Positions 22,402-33,058 of a stretch of DNA of 64,000 bases are shown one piece after another. The stretch covers positions 78,175,435 to 78,239,434 of the forward strand of contig CM043950.1 in assembly GCA_014529385.2 (NCBI GenBank). The letters are read 5' to 3'. The position numbers and the translations under genes are program-made. Below the pieces are notes generated by a model. That model was not told where the DNA came from. It made no database searches and was given only the letters and a program-made list of their open reading frames with translations. This stretch comes from Adiantum capillus-veneris (taxonomy: Eukaryota; Streptophyta; Polypodiopsida; Polypodiales; Pteridaceae). Position 1 is the stretch's first letter. Each line of letters opens with the position of its first letter.

Positions 22402-23479
22402 CAGGACATAAAAGTGTCCTTTCAGGGTTTTGGAAAAAGTTTCCAAAACCATAGTAGATCCACTCATTTTGAAAAATCCTTTCATGAGCTTATAGTTCAA
22501 TAACTACTACATATGGAAAAAATGAGAAACTTGTATTTTTTCTCATCCTTTGGTCACTACAAGCCACCAAAGTTGATGGACCAGTGCATTTTGCCCAAAA
22601 CAGCAATTTCTTACAATTGATTGCATATAAATAAGAGTGGGCATTTTTGTAGGACATGAGATAAAATGCCCCGTTAACTTCAATGGGTTGGTGATCAAAA
22701 CATATGGTTGCTTTTACCTCACTAATTTTTTTTGGGCAAAAAAAATAGGTACAAAAAAGTTGCATTTTTGCCATTTTGCGGACCTATCATCAAAGTTTCT
22801 ATAGCTATTTTCTTAGTTCCCTTTTGGCCTTTGTATTCAAAAGGAGACATGGAGCATGTCAAAAGGATAATGGATCTCTTACATTTGGAACCTTGGGGTT
22901 GTGGCGCGCCATCGTCTAAACATCTATTCTCAGTGGCCGGACATCCATCCTCAGTGGCGCACCCCTGCCTATCTCGTAAGGGCCACCCCGGAAGTGACTC
23001 TCCAAATCTCATTAGAGGTAATAAATACCCCTCCGGCAAGCGCAAGAGGGAGCACTACAAGAGCGCCACTATAGCCATGCCGCCAACCTACGCTTCCATC
23101 CTCTTGCTACTCCATCCTGCCTCCAATCGCCAGCGTTCTCTTTGTTCATGTTTTCCTGAGACATCCTTGTAATCAGCGTTACTTCTTATTGTATGGCCAA
23201 CCTTATTAATCAACTACTTATTCAGTTCATCATCGTTTTACCTTCTTATGTCAAGCTCCACTTTAAAAACATTTAATCTGAGGCATTTCACACGTGAGAG
23301 GATATGGTGGAGTTAACGGGCCGCGAAAGAAAACATTGAAGGTGAAGTCATCAACATCGACATCAAGCATCCCTAAATAACGATCGTACATAAGTGGACG
23401 GTAATATGGTGGCCATTCATAACTCACAGCAAGAAGGGGACGAACACATGCATTCACATCAATTTTAATCTAAATTATC
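22402..23479. other. non-coding stretch with two small hairpins
   Basis: Begins with two adjacent inverted repeats: AGGACA...TGTCCT (22403-22420) and GGTTTTGGAAA-aag-TTTCCAAAACC (22426-22450). The rest has no gene I can support. 22950-23260 has a TAATAAATA word and a pyrimidine-rich stretch, and could be a degraded LTR of the element that starts at 23480, but no matching copy is seen downstream. The 146-codon frame at 22732-23172 has no recognised motif. Confidence 0.4.
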
Positions 23480-24411
23480 ATGATGAGTACGGAATTCCCA
23501 GCAGAATTTATGGACGCTGCACCGTCTACAGGAATAAGCTCTAACAACGAAGCTCTCGTCCAAAATCTGGTGCAACAACTCCAGCAAAGCAATCAAATGT
23601 TATTGACCCTAATGGCGAACCAATAGATGCAGACGCAACAAATATTGGTGCAGAAACAACACAATCGAGATAGCCGAGTCCGTCCTAAGTCCTTTTCCGG
23701 GTTTCAGACAGAAGATGTGTTGTCACGGCTATATCATTTTGAGAATACGTCTACTTATCATGATTGGGACAATCTACAAAAATTAGTAGAAGTGGGAACA
23801 GTTCTCGAAGGGCTAGCAGCTACTTGGTACGTACAACAGGATGAATGTGTTAAACAAAGTTGCGACACATTTAAGAAGAATTTAATTAAAGATTTCGCGC
23901 AAGAAGACGTCGCCAAATGCGCCCTTTCTCAATTACAAAAGTGTAAACAATTACAACATGAGCCAGTTTCACAATTTGTTGTGCGATTGAAACAACTCTT
24001 ATTACGAATTGATCCACAAATGTCAGAAGACATGAAATTACATTTTCTTTGGTCACGATTACGTCACGATCTCTGCACATTGGTAAAACATTAAGGACCA
24101 TCAACATTTGCTGACGCTATCAAAATAGCACAAAGGATCGAAGGAAACACTATCGAGGCAATTCCATGTCAAAATTCCAATCGTAATGAAGAACACACAG
24201 AGGTTGTTCCTATGGATATTGATGTACAAAGTGTTCAGCATAGACCTCCTACACATGATGGACAAGGGTTGCCAAGATGTTTCAATTGCAATATGTTTGG
24301 GCGTGTTGCACGTCATTGCAGAAGACCTCAAAGGTATGTAAGGAGACAAATTCAAAATGCGCAAGTAGTAGATGATGCTGCCAATCTAGCAGCTGTACCG
24401 GAAAACGCCTA
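23480..24411 (+). pseudogene. gag of third Ty3/gypsy element
   Basis: Starts at ATG 23480 (MMSTEFPAEF). In one frame, with TAG at 23624 and a TAA near 24092, it reads a Gag domain (PKSFSGFQTEDVLSRLYHFE, LEGLAATWYVQ, FVVRLKQLLLRI), then a single zinc knuckle, CFNCNMFGRVARHC, in which Arg replaces the usual His of CCHC. It ends near 24411, and protease follows in another frame. Gag packages the RNA; the altered knuckle may be decay. Confidence 0.85.
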
Positions 24412-24423
24412 AGCGGGTGGATT

Positions 24424-27400
24424 TTGGAGGCCACACACTCGCACCTACAGGCCTCTACGGTGTCTCAGAGGACAAGACAGTTGTGCCTAGTTAAAGCAAT
24501 TTTTTTAGGAGAGGAGATTCATGTTCTATTAGATTTTGGCAGCTCCATATCATCCATTAGTGAAGAATTGGTACACAAATTGCAGCTCAACATGCTTCCA
24601 ACACCATTAATTTCAGTTTTGTTTGGGGATCATCAAAAAATTTACAAATCAGATACAATTATATACGAGAAGCTACAGTTGGGAAGGGATGTGTACCTTC
24701 ATTCTTATTATGTATTACCTAAGCAAATATTTGCAATTACATTGGGATGTGACTGGTTTACTAAGTTTAGATCTCTATTGGACTTTTCAAGTTTATGTCT
24801 AAAACTACGAGGAAGAGAATATGTGCCATTTCAGAAGATTGAGAAGACACAACAATTCCAGTGTGTTGAGGTCGTGTCTAAGATAGATGAAAGTCAAGAA
24901 AAGGAGTTAATGAATATTCTGCAAAAATATCCAGAGGTTATCCCGATAAAGGGACAATTTTCAGTGACCAATGCCCTAGTCCAACATGAGATATGAACAG
25001 GAGAAGCCAGACCAATCAAAATGGCCCAACGACGACGATCTCCAAAGGAAAATGATTTTATAAACAAAGCCGTAGAAGACATGCTACGGAAAGGCGTTAT
25101 TCAACCTTCGCAGAGCTCATGGGCCTCCGAACCCCATTTAGTCAAGAAAGATTCTGGAGAATACAGAATTTGTATAGACTTTCAGCCATTAAATGGATTA
25201 ACTATACAAGATGTCTTCCCAATTCCACGAATTGATGATTTGCTAGATCAGCTTGGGGGCTCATCTTATTTCACATCATTTGACTTGGCATTCGGTTGCT
25301 GGTAAATCCCTATTGACACTAAGGATAGACCAAAAACAACATTTAGGAAGAGTAGAGGATTGTACGAATTTATTGTGATGGCCTTCGGGCTTAGAGATGC
25401 TCCAGGAACTTTCCAAAGGTTGGTTAACTTCATCTTTACAGATCTCATTGTTGATAGAAAAGTATTAGTGGTCTACTTGGATGATATTTTGGTTCATACA
25501 AAAACATGGGATGAACATGTAGAAATCATTGAAGAGGTCCTTTGCAGGTTGAAAAAATTCAATCTCAAGTTACAACTACGAAAATGCAGGTGGGGTAAGA
25601 CAAAGCTTCGGTTTTTGGGCTACATTGTGTCTAATGCAGGAATCGGTATTGACCCCAAGAAGGTGATGGCCATTAAGAACTTCCCAGTACCTTCAAATGT
25701 TAAAGATGTGTAGAAATTTCTCGGCTTAGTCAATTTTTCAGGAAGGTTTATTCCCATTTTGGCCACACTAGCAAGTCCTTTACACGAGTTACTAAAAAAG
25801 AAGACAAAGTTTGAGTGGGACAATAGACACCAAGGAGCTTTTGATAAGTTGAAAGCTCAAGTCATGGAAGAAATAATTTTGTGACATCCCAATTTTGACC
25901 AACCATTTTTGTTATAGACTGACGCCTCTAACACAGGGATAGGGGCTATATTGATGCAACAGGATTCACAAACCAGTTGGCAGCCAATCGCATTTATCAG
26001 TCGAAGTCTCACAAAATGTGAAAGAAATTACTCTACGACAGAGAAGGAGTTATTGGCTGTCGTGTGGGCTTTGCAAAAATTGCATGCTTATGTTCATGGT
26101 TCTCATCTTACAGTAGAAACAGATCACCAACCATTGACAGCAATGATAAAAAAGCAACATCCCCCTGGTCGCCTTCTGCGATGGGTCTTAGCATTACAAG
26201 ATTATCGGTTTAATTTCAAAATATGTTGCAGGAAAGAAATACGGTAGCTGATTCATTATCACGAATGGTAGTCCAAGCTGCTCAGACTCTACCATTCAAT
26301 TTAGACGTGACTCAGTTAACTCAGGCACAGTCCACTGATACAGCTATTCTAAACATCATCAACTAGCTCCAACAGGCAAAAGAAGATCAAATCACACAGA
26401 GTTATATACTAAAAGAAGGGATTTTATATTTTGCAGCTAATAAAGATCTACTATGCCCTCGTATTCCAGAATTACTGCAAAAGGATCTGATCAGTCATTT
26501 TCATTACCACCCGTTATACGGACACTTGGGATTTCATAAATGCTTGAGTATGCTTCGGCAGAGTTTCTATTGGCCTCACATGCAAAAATCGGTACATGAA
26601 GTACTTAGCTCTTGTAACTTATGTATGTCAATAAAAGAACCTAATAGGAAGCCACAAGGATTGTTAGAGCCTGTTAAAGTGGGTTACCCTTTTGAGCTGG
26701 TTGCTTGGGATATTGTCGGACCTTTTCCAACCTTAGTAACAGGGAACAAATATATTGTTGTAGCTACTGAGTATCTCACGAAGTGGTGTGAAGCCAAGCC
26801 ATTATCAGAGGCCACGGCAGGGGAAATTGCTAAATTTTTGGTAGAAGAAATTGTTGTTCGACACAGTTGTCCCAGAAGTTTGCTTTCTGATCAAGGAACA
26901 AATTTCAAGTCGGAAGTACTCAAGGTGGTCACTCAGTGCTTAGGAATAGGAAAAAAATTTGCATCTCCTTACCATCCGCAGACAAATGGATTATGTGAGC
27001 ATCTAAACAAAACAATCAAGCAGATGTTAAAAGCATTTGTGGATCCGCTGCATAGCAATTGGGACGAGCTGCTCCCTTATGTATTACATGCATACAAGTC
27101 CACAATACAGAGTTCAACCAGAATCAGCCCCTTTCGAGCATTATACGGAAGAGATCCAATATTTCCACCACAACTCCCTTTCTTACAAATTGAGAAGAAA
27201 TACCACGATGCCAATCACTGGTATGCTCATTTGCGAGCAACACAGCCGTTGATGCGGCAGGCGATCGCGAGCAACATCGCCAAGGCACAAGACAGATACA
27301 AGCGGAATTACGATGAAGGACGAGTCGCTGTTGTCTATACTCAAGGACAGAAAGTGTATCTTTATTTTCCGCGCAGACGTGAAAATAATTCCGAGACGTT

Positions 27401-27527
27401 CATACATAAATGGGTTGGCCCATATATAATAGAACAACGCATCAGAACCAACACTTACCAACTGGGAAACGACAATAACGGTACCAGTACAATAGCCCAT
27501 GTATCTCGACTTCGTCCGATCGAATGA
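24424..27527 (+). pseudogene. pol of third Ty3/gypsy element: protease, RT, RNase H, integrase
   Basis: Nearly complete pol. Protease: VLLDFGSSISSIS (Phe for Thr/Ser in the active site). Reverse transcriptase from about 25021: RICIDFQPLNG, MAFGLRDAPGTFQ, VVYLDDILVH. RNase H: TDAS (about 25918), TEKELLAVVWAL, VETDHQPL. Integrase: HHCC region (HFHYHPLYGHLGFH...CNLC), DIVGPF, SDQGTNF, HPQTNG with its Glu two residues on, and a GPY module (WVGPYIIEQ). It ends at 27527 with no chromodomain. Protease to RNase H share one frame with several stops; one frame change lies near 26232. Integrase is open for 333 codons. Confidence 0.9.
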
Positions 27528-27664
27528 TCTCAGGCGCGACATAGATGCAAATCTCATAGACACACTTTATATATATATATATATTTTTAAAGAGCAAAAG
27601 TGATGCGTGGATTTACTAAGGAAAAGTGATGCTTGGATTTACATATAATACGAGAGAGAGCTCT
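27528..27664. other. spacer with TA repeat and a 26-bp tandem duplication
   Basis: Holds (TA)n at about 27569-27583 and two adjacent copies of 'aaaagtgatgc-tggattta' (27596-27640). No LTR is recognised at this end of the preceding element. Confidence 0.6.
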
Positions 27665-29433
27665 ATGCCATAATTCACGCTTTATGAAAGTGGCGACACT
27701 ATTTATATGGTGCCGATTTTGAAGTAGTTTTTGACCATGAGAGTATTAAATGGTTTACTACTCAAACGGACCTGAAGGGTTGTAAAGCTAGATGAGCAAA
27801 GACCCTTCAAGATTATGATTATAAGCTACAATATCACAAGGGGTGATATAATGTAGTAGTGGATGCACTAAATTGGATGACTCAAATTAATTCACTTGCT
27901 TTCACGAAAACGAAGAGTGAATTTTTGGAGTCATTACGTGGAAAGTGTGCACAAGATCAATCATATGCTAATGTGTGGAGTGAAGTTTTAAGAAGGGATC
28001 CCTCACACTCACGTGTCTCTGCACACCCAGATCAACATGCATCTTCACTCATAGATAAAAACTCCAAAACATAGAGCTACGTCCCTACTCAGGAAGAATT
28101 TTTCCATTGATGATGGCTACTTAGTCCACAAGGGTAGAGTGTGTGTGCCAAAGGACTCAAAACACACTAGGCGCTTGAGTATCACGATAGTCCAAGTACT
28201 GGTCATCCAGGTATTCATAAGACGTATGCCTTAGTTTGATGGAAATTTTATTGGCCAGACCTACATCATGATGTTCAAGAGTACGTACTAAATTGCCAAC
28301 AATGACAAGGTAATAAGACAGAGAGTCTCAAGGTAGGTGGACTTTTACATCCTTTAGAGATTCCACAAGGTAAGTGGGAAAGTATCTCTATGGATTTTGT
28401 AGTAGAACTATCTACTATAAATTGTGGCCATGTTGCCATATGGGTAATTGTAGGCAATCTAATAAAGATGGGTCAATTCATTCCCACTAAGACTATGGTT
28501 AAGATTAGCACAGCTATTTATAGAACATATATATAGCCTCTATGATCTTCTAGCTAGTATCATTAGTGACAGAGATCAAAAGTTTTATAATCACTTCTAG
28601 AGAGCTGTGTTTCAAAAGTTGGAAACTACACTTAATCTTAGTACAGTTGATCATCCAGAAACAGATGGTCAAACCAACAGAGTTAATCAAGTGCTAGAGG
28701 ATATTTGACGAGCGTATGTTAGCAAGAAGAAAATCAATTGGGAAGACTACTTGCCTATATTGGAGTTTTCTTATAATAGTTCAAAGCATGTGACTACAAG
28801 GTTTAGTCCAATTATGCTTTTATATGGTTTTCAACCTAGATCACCCGTTACGGTGGGGTTGGCTAAGGAGAAGATACAACAACCGAAGGATTTTCTCCAA
28901 GACCATTTTGATATGCTTCGAGTTGCTTGACAGAATGTTAAGCAAGCTCAAGATTGATATAAGAAGTACGCAGATGAGCATCATCATCTTGCTACTTTCA
29001 AAGAAGGAGACAAGGTTTTCCTCAAAGTTCTAGAGCATTCAGAAAGTGTGAAGATGGAAAAGTTACTAAACTTTCACCACGCTATTGTGGACTGTTTACC
29101 ATTCTCAAACGTATAGGTCAAGTGGACTATAAGTTAGCTCTTCTCGAGCACTCATGAGTTCAACTTGTTTTTCATGTTAGCCGTTTATGAAAACATCTAG
29201 GATAAAATGATAATGTCATTGACACAGGTGTGCTAGTTGACCTCATCGAACCGCCAAGCATCCCTCATGAACCCGAAAAGATTTTGGACTCTCATGAGCT
29301 TCGCACGAGACATCATGTCAGACAACAGGTGTTGGTAAATGGATAGATAGACCAGGTTCTACATGGAAGAATGTCTCTACACTTAAGAAACATTTTTCTA
29401 CGTTCATTTTTTAGGATGAAAACAATTCTCCAA
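27665..29433 (+). pseudogene. RNase H to integrase-chromodomain tail of a chromovirus
   Basis: Heavily decayed pol of a fourth Ty3/gypsy element. RNase H tail: KWRHYLYG, VVFDHESIKWF, NVVVDALN (27690-27880). Integrase: the SDRDQKF block (second Asp, near 28570), HPETDGQTNRVNQ with the catalytic Glu replaced (near 28655), and EFSYNSSKH. The far end (29258-29400) keeps a chromodomain-like tail including ILDSHELRTRHHVRQQ. Many stops and frame changes. The 5' part of the element is absent; it abuts the spacer after the third element. Confidence 0.8.
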
Positions 29434-29565
29434 GGGGGGGGGGTAATGTAAGAACACGGGTTCTACGGGCAAGGCCATACGCACAACCGGACAATGTGCA
29501 CACTAGGGGGAGGCTATATGATAGCATGGTTGGGTGGAGACTAGTACACGCATTACTCTTGTCCT
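29430..29565 (+). repeat. polypurine tract and start of a chromovirus 3' LTR
   Basis: CAAGGGGGGGGGG precedes TAA and then TGTAAGAACACGGG at 29447, the usual order at the 3' end of plant chromoviruses. The LTR is cut off near 29565, where copia sequence begins. Confidence 0.7.
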
Positions 29566-29784
29566 TTCAAGGTGAGATATCACTTAATACACACTCTTTT
29601 GGAAGAGGGACACCTAAAGCTAGGAAAGGTGGATACAAGTGAAAATCCTACAAACATGTTTACAAAGGTGGTCAACAAGGAGAAGTTGATCTTTTGCTCA
29701 TGTTCAATCGAAATTCAAGGATAAGAAGCAAGAATGAAAAGCAATCACAGGTTTGGTTTGGAGATCACTCTCCAAGTGGGAGAT
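29566..29784 (+). pseudogene. Ty1/copia RNase H C-terminus
   Basis: One frame reads VRYHLIHTLLEEGHLKL, then DTSENPTNMFTKVV, the standard end of copia RNase H, and stops near 29725. It is followed by CCAAGTGGGAGATTG, the typical copia polypurine tract, right before the LTR. The rest of the element is missing. Confidence 0.85.
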
Positions 29785-30336
29785 TGTTAAGTATGGAGCC
29801 TAATTTACCCTTTGTAATTTTTTGTGTTAAAAACACACGTTTGTAAGACCCCCAGTACGAGGAGAAGCCATAGTGCATGAAAAAAAATCACTCATCGAAA
29901 ACCAATTTTCATGGCCAGTCTCGTTGAAATATTATGGCCGGTGCACGACGGCCAAAAAGTGGTCAAAAAATGGCGGATATGTTGGCCAATAGTCAATGGC
30001 CGATGACTGGTGGCCAAAATCAAGACGGACTTGTCTTCTCAAGGGTAGCCACACATGGGTGAATTGGAGAGCCCAACTTGGACTTGTCTACACAAGGCGG
30101 CTTACACACGGTTGCTTCTCATGAGAGAGGGCACCTCTTTTTGGCCTATAAAGCCTTTTCTACACATATTTTGGAGTGTGAAGTCTATGTAACAGGGTGG
30201 GTGTGAGGTGGTGAGAGTGAAGCAAGATGGGAGCTCTATTAAGGTTATAATCCCTTTGTAACATTCTTCTTCTTTGAAGTACTAAATCCATTGAGTGGTT
30301 GCTTTCCCGTGGTGTAGCCCACATTATGTGAACCAC

Positions 30337-30425
<89 letters not shown>

Positions 30426-30507
30426 AATCTCTCGTGTGTGAAAATTTGTCTCTCTCCATTAAGTAAGCTACTCCACTATCTATTTAGCTTCGTCCTATTT
30501 CCTAACA
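29785..30507 (+). repeat. Ty1/copia 3' LTR (723 bp)
   Basis: Begins TGTTA and ends TAACA, matching inverted ends, directly after the copia polypurine tract. It contains a (CT)n run at about 30339-30419. The minus-strand frame at 30160-30459 is a product of that run. Confidence 0.8.
30339..30419. repeat. (CT)n microsatellite in the copia LTR
   Basis: About 80 bp of uninterrupted CT. Confidence 0.98.
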
Positions 30508-31303
30508 ACGGTTATTGGTCTCTACCATCAAAGAACGACACATCTTATCCAAATTAATTTATTCAGGCCTAGTAGCATCAAAGCAGCCTTGCCAATGAGA
30601 TCCCCTGAACAGATAGTTCATGATCCATATCTTGCACATCTCATTACCCCTTGTATCTCTTTAATCTGCATGATAGGTACACATTACATGACCTCGCACA
30701 AACACATAATCTGTGCCCAAGCACCACATTGTATCTTCGTCCCGGATGACTGAGAATGGGAAGGGAGGAGTAGCACGAACGCAGCAAGATGATCATAACT
30801 TTGTATATAATGATTTCTTGATAATTAAATTACTTTTCATGAGATCTTTTAAGCACATTACTGGGCCATATTGCAAAATTCGTGAGAAGTAAGATGCTAC
30901 ACTGGGATGATGTATATATGAGTGAGCATAATAATTTTGGTAGTTTTTTTGCCAAATAATAATATTTACTGGTGATTTTATTTTAATTTCAACAAAAAAA
31001 GCTTTAAAAATTTGAGCCAAGATAGCCAAAATTGACTTTTGAAAGCAAACTCTGGATCTACAAAGCAAGGGCTTAAAACATGGAAAATGTGGAAAGGTTT
31101 GACACTATCAAATTTTGAGTCAACCTGTAAGGGATCAAAATTGCAGATTAAAAGCCATTTGACAACCAAATGTCCAAAGATGTGATTTGACAGAAAATTA
31201 TGAGCAATCAAGGTAAGTCTGCACAAGGCCTTATGGGTAGGTTAGGAACATATAGTCAAAATGGGGCATTTCAAACTCATTTGCTTTTAGAGAGATAGAG
31301 AGA

Positions 31304-31346
<43 letters not shown>

Positions 31347-31644
31347 CGGACTGAGAAACCTAGACTTCTCTACCGTACTTTTGCTTGCTACAACCACCAC
31401 AACATCTCTTACTGCACCAGATTTGTCAAGTATGATCATTAACCCTACAAGAACAATTGTGCATGTGCTACTTTGTACTAAAAACATCAAATCAACAGAA
31501 AAGATCAAAGCAAAGATAAAAAATCCACAAACTCTTAGAATCAATTCGGGGCAGCTACAAATTTCAAAATAGCAAAAAATTTCACTAGAAGACTCCTGAT
31601 ATGTGGTTGAATTAGCCGAGCTAATCACAATTGCCAAAGGTTGA
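30508..31644. other. no gene seen; AG-rich microsatellite
   Basis: A-T rich sequence without a supported reading frame. An interrupted AG repeat lies at about 31292-31346; the frame at 31287-31637 derives partly from it. Confidence 0.5.
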
Positions 31645-32848
31645 GGAACATGGATTGCGATCCATGTTCCCTAAACCCTAAACTCAAAGAAAACTGGGCA
31701 GTGCACTCCCCATACACCCAAAAAAACAGTGTGCTACATGGATTTGCAAGCCATGCTCCAATATGGATCATGATCCATGTACCATAATTACGTATTCAAC
31801 AAAAAGCTCAGCCTATGGTTAGAGGTAGCAAAGAGGAGCATGCCATGAAAATTGGGCACAAAATGGGGCACTAAATCACCAAGAATCAAGAGTTTTAGCA
31901 ATTGTAGTCGATAAATGGTCATTTTAGGTCTAACCTCTGATAAAATGATCATAAGCTCAAAATTCTGTGTCAAATGGCTTAGAATATGTGTCAAAAGCAA
32001 ACGCAACAAGTCTGGTAGCATTTGACCCCAGAACATGGATCACGATCCATGTTCCTCAATTAAATTCTTATAGAGTTCAAATTTACAACCCAGTGGTTCT
32101 ATACAAGAGAAATACAGGGAAATTGATGTTAGGACAATGCATAAATGTTGCTTTTGAAGTTCAAAGAAGATGTATCAAAAACCAAAGTGAAAAAGAGAAA
32201 CATTCAAATTTCAAAATTTGTGAAATCTTGCTAAAAGTGCTTTCAAGGTTCCATAATTTGCTCTACTAGATCTCCAACTTCACATGCAATCAGAGAGCAT
32301 TGAAAATTAATAGACAAATGGACAGCAAGGTGATCCTCAAATATAAATCAACGAAGGTCAAGGAAACATCAGAAACCAACAATGGGAATTGATTAAAAGG
32401 GGAGTCTAGAAGTCAGATATGGTCAAAGTCGGAAACATATGGCCATAAATTGAGGAATAAAATAAACTTAGGAAAAATATGTCCAAACTTGAAAAATTTC
32501 ACCAGTGTACTAGGATGGATTATAGGAACATGTGTGCTAAATGGAAATCCCAAATCCCTCCCAACATGGATCATGATCCATGTACCCTTTTCACCAAGCC
32601 AAAAATAGACATCACCATCTGGTCCTAAATTCTTTACAAAGTCTAGCCCTGAAGTAGCAAGTCATTTGGATCTCAAAATACCAATCAAAGGGCTCAAATT
32701 CTTCAAGTTTGTCAAAGTTTCCAAAATTTGGCCTTGACCAATGATCCAAACCCCAATTTTTTTGGGCTAAAGCATTACCGTAATGTGCCCAACCAGGTGG
32801 AATGATAAAATCATCCAAATGTGCTCCAACATGGATCGCGATCCACAT
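31645..32848. repeat. five dispersed copies of one palindrome
   Basis: The word ACATGGATnnnnATCCATGT recurs at 31645-31670, 31761-31780, 32031-32054, 32562-32583 and 32829-32848, with a decayed copy near 31737. The arms are conserved (up to 11 bp with GGA or GA extensions), the four central bases vary (TGCG, CATG, CACG, CGCG), and the sequence between copies is unrelated. No gene in this stretch. Confidence 0.9.
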
Positions 32849-33058
32849 ACCTCAGAGCCAAAATTCACTTCCCTTGTGATTATAGTTTCCCTTGATGCAC
32901 TGGTGAGGTTTGGTTAAATATGGAGTAGTTTTAAAAGAGTTATGCTCATTTCTCAGTTTATGGTCAAAGTTTGCGTTTTTCCATTTCTGGATAGCTTTTT
33001 GATCATTGCCTAACTCTAAAACTAGCTTGAAACTGGTCTCAAGATTCCCCGTAGGAAA

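Noticed and set aside
22732-23172. 146-codon frame after the truncated integrase
   Set aside because: No recognised domain, overlapping open frame on the other strand, likely LTR-type DNA.
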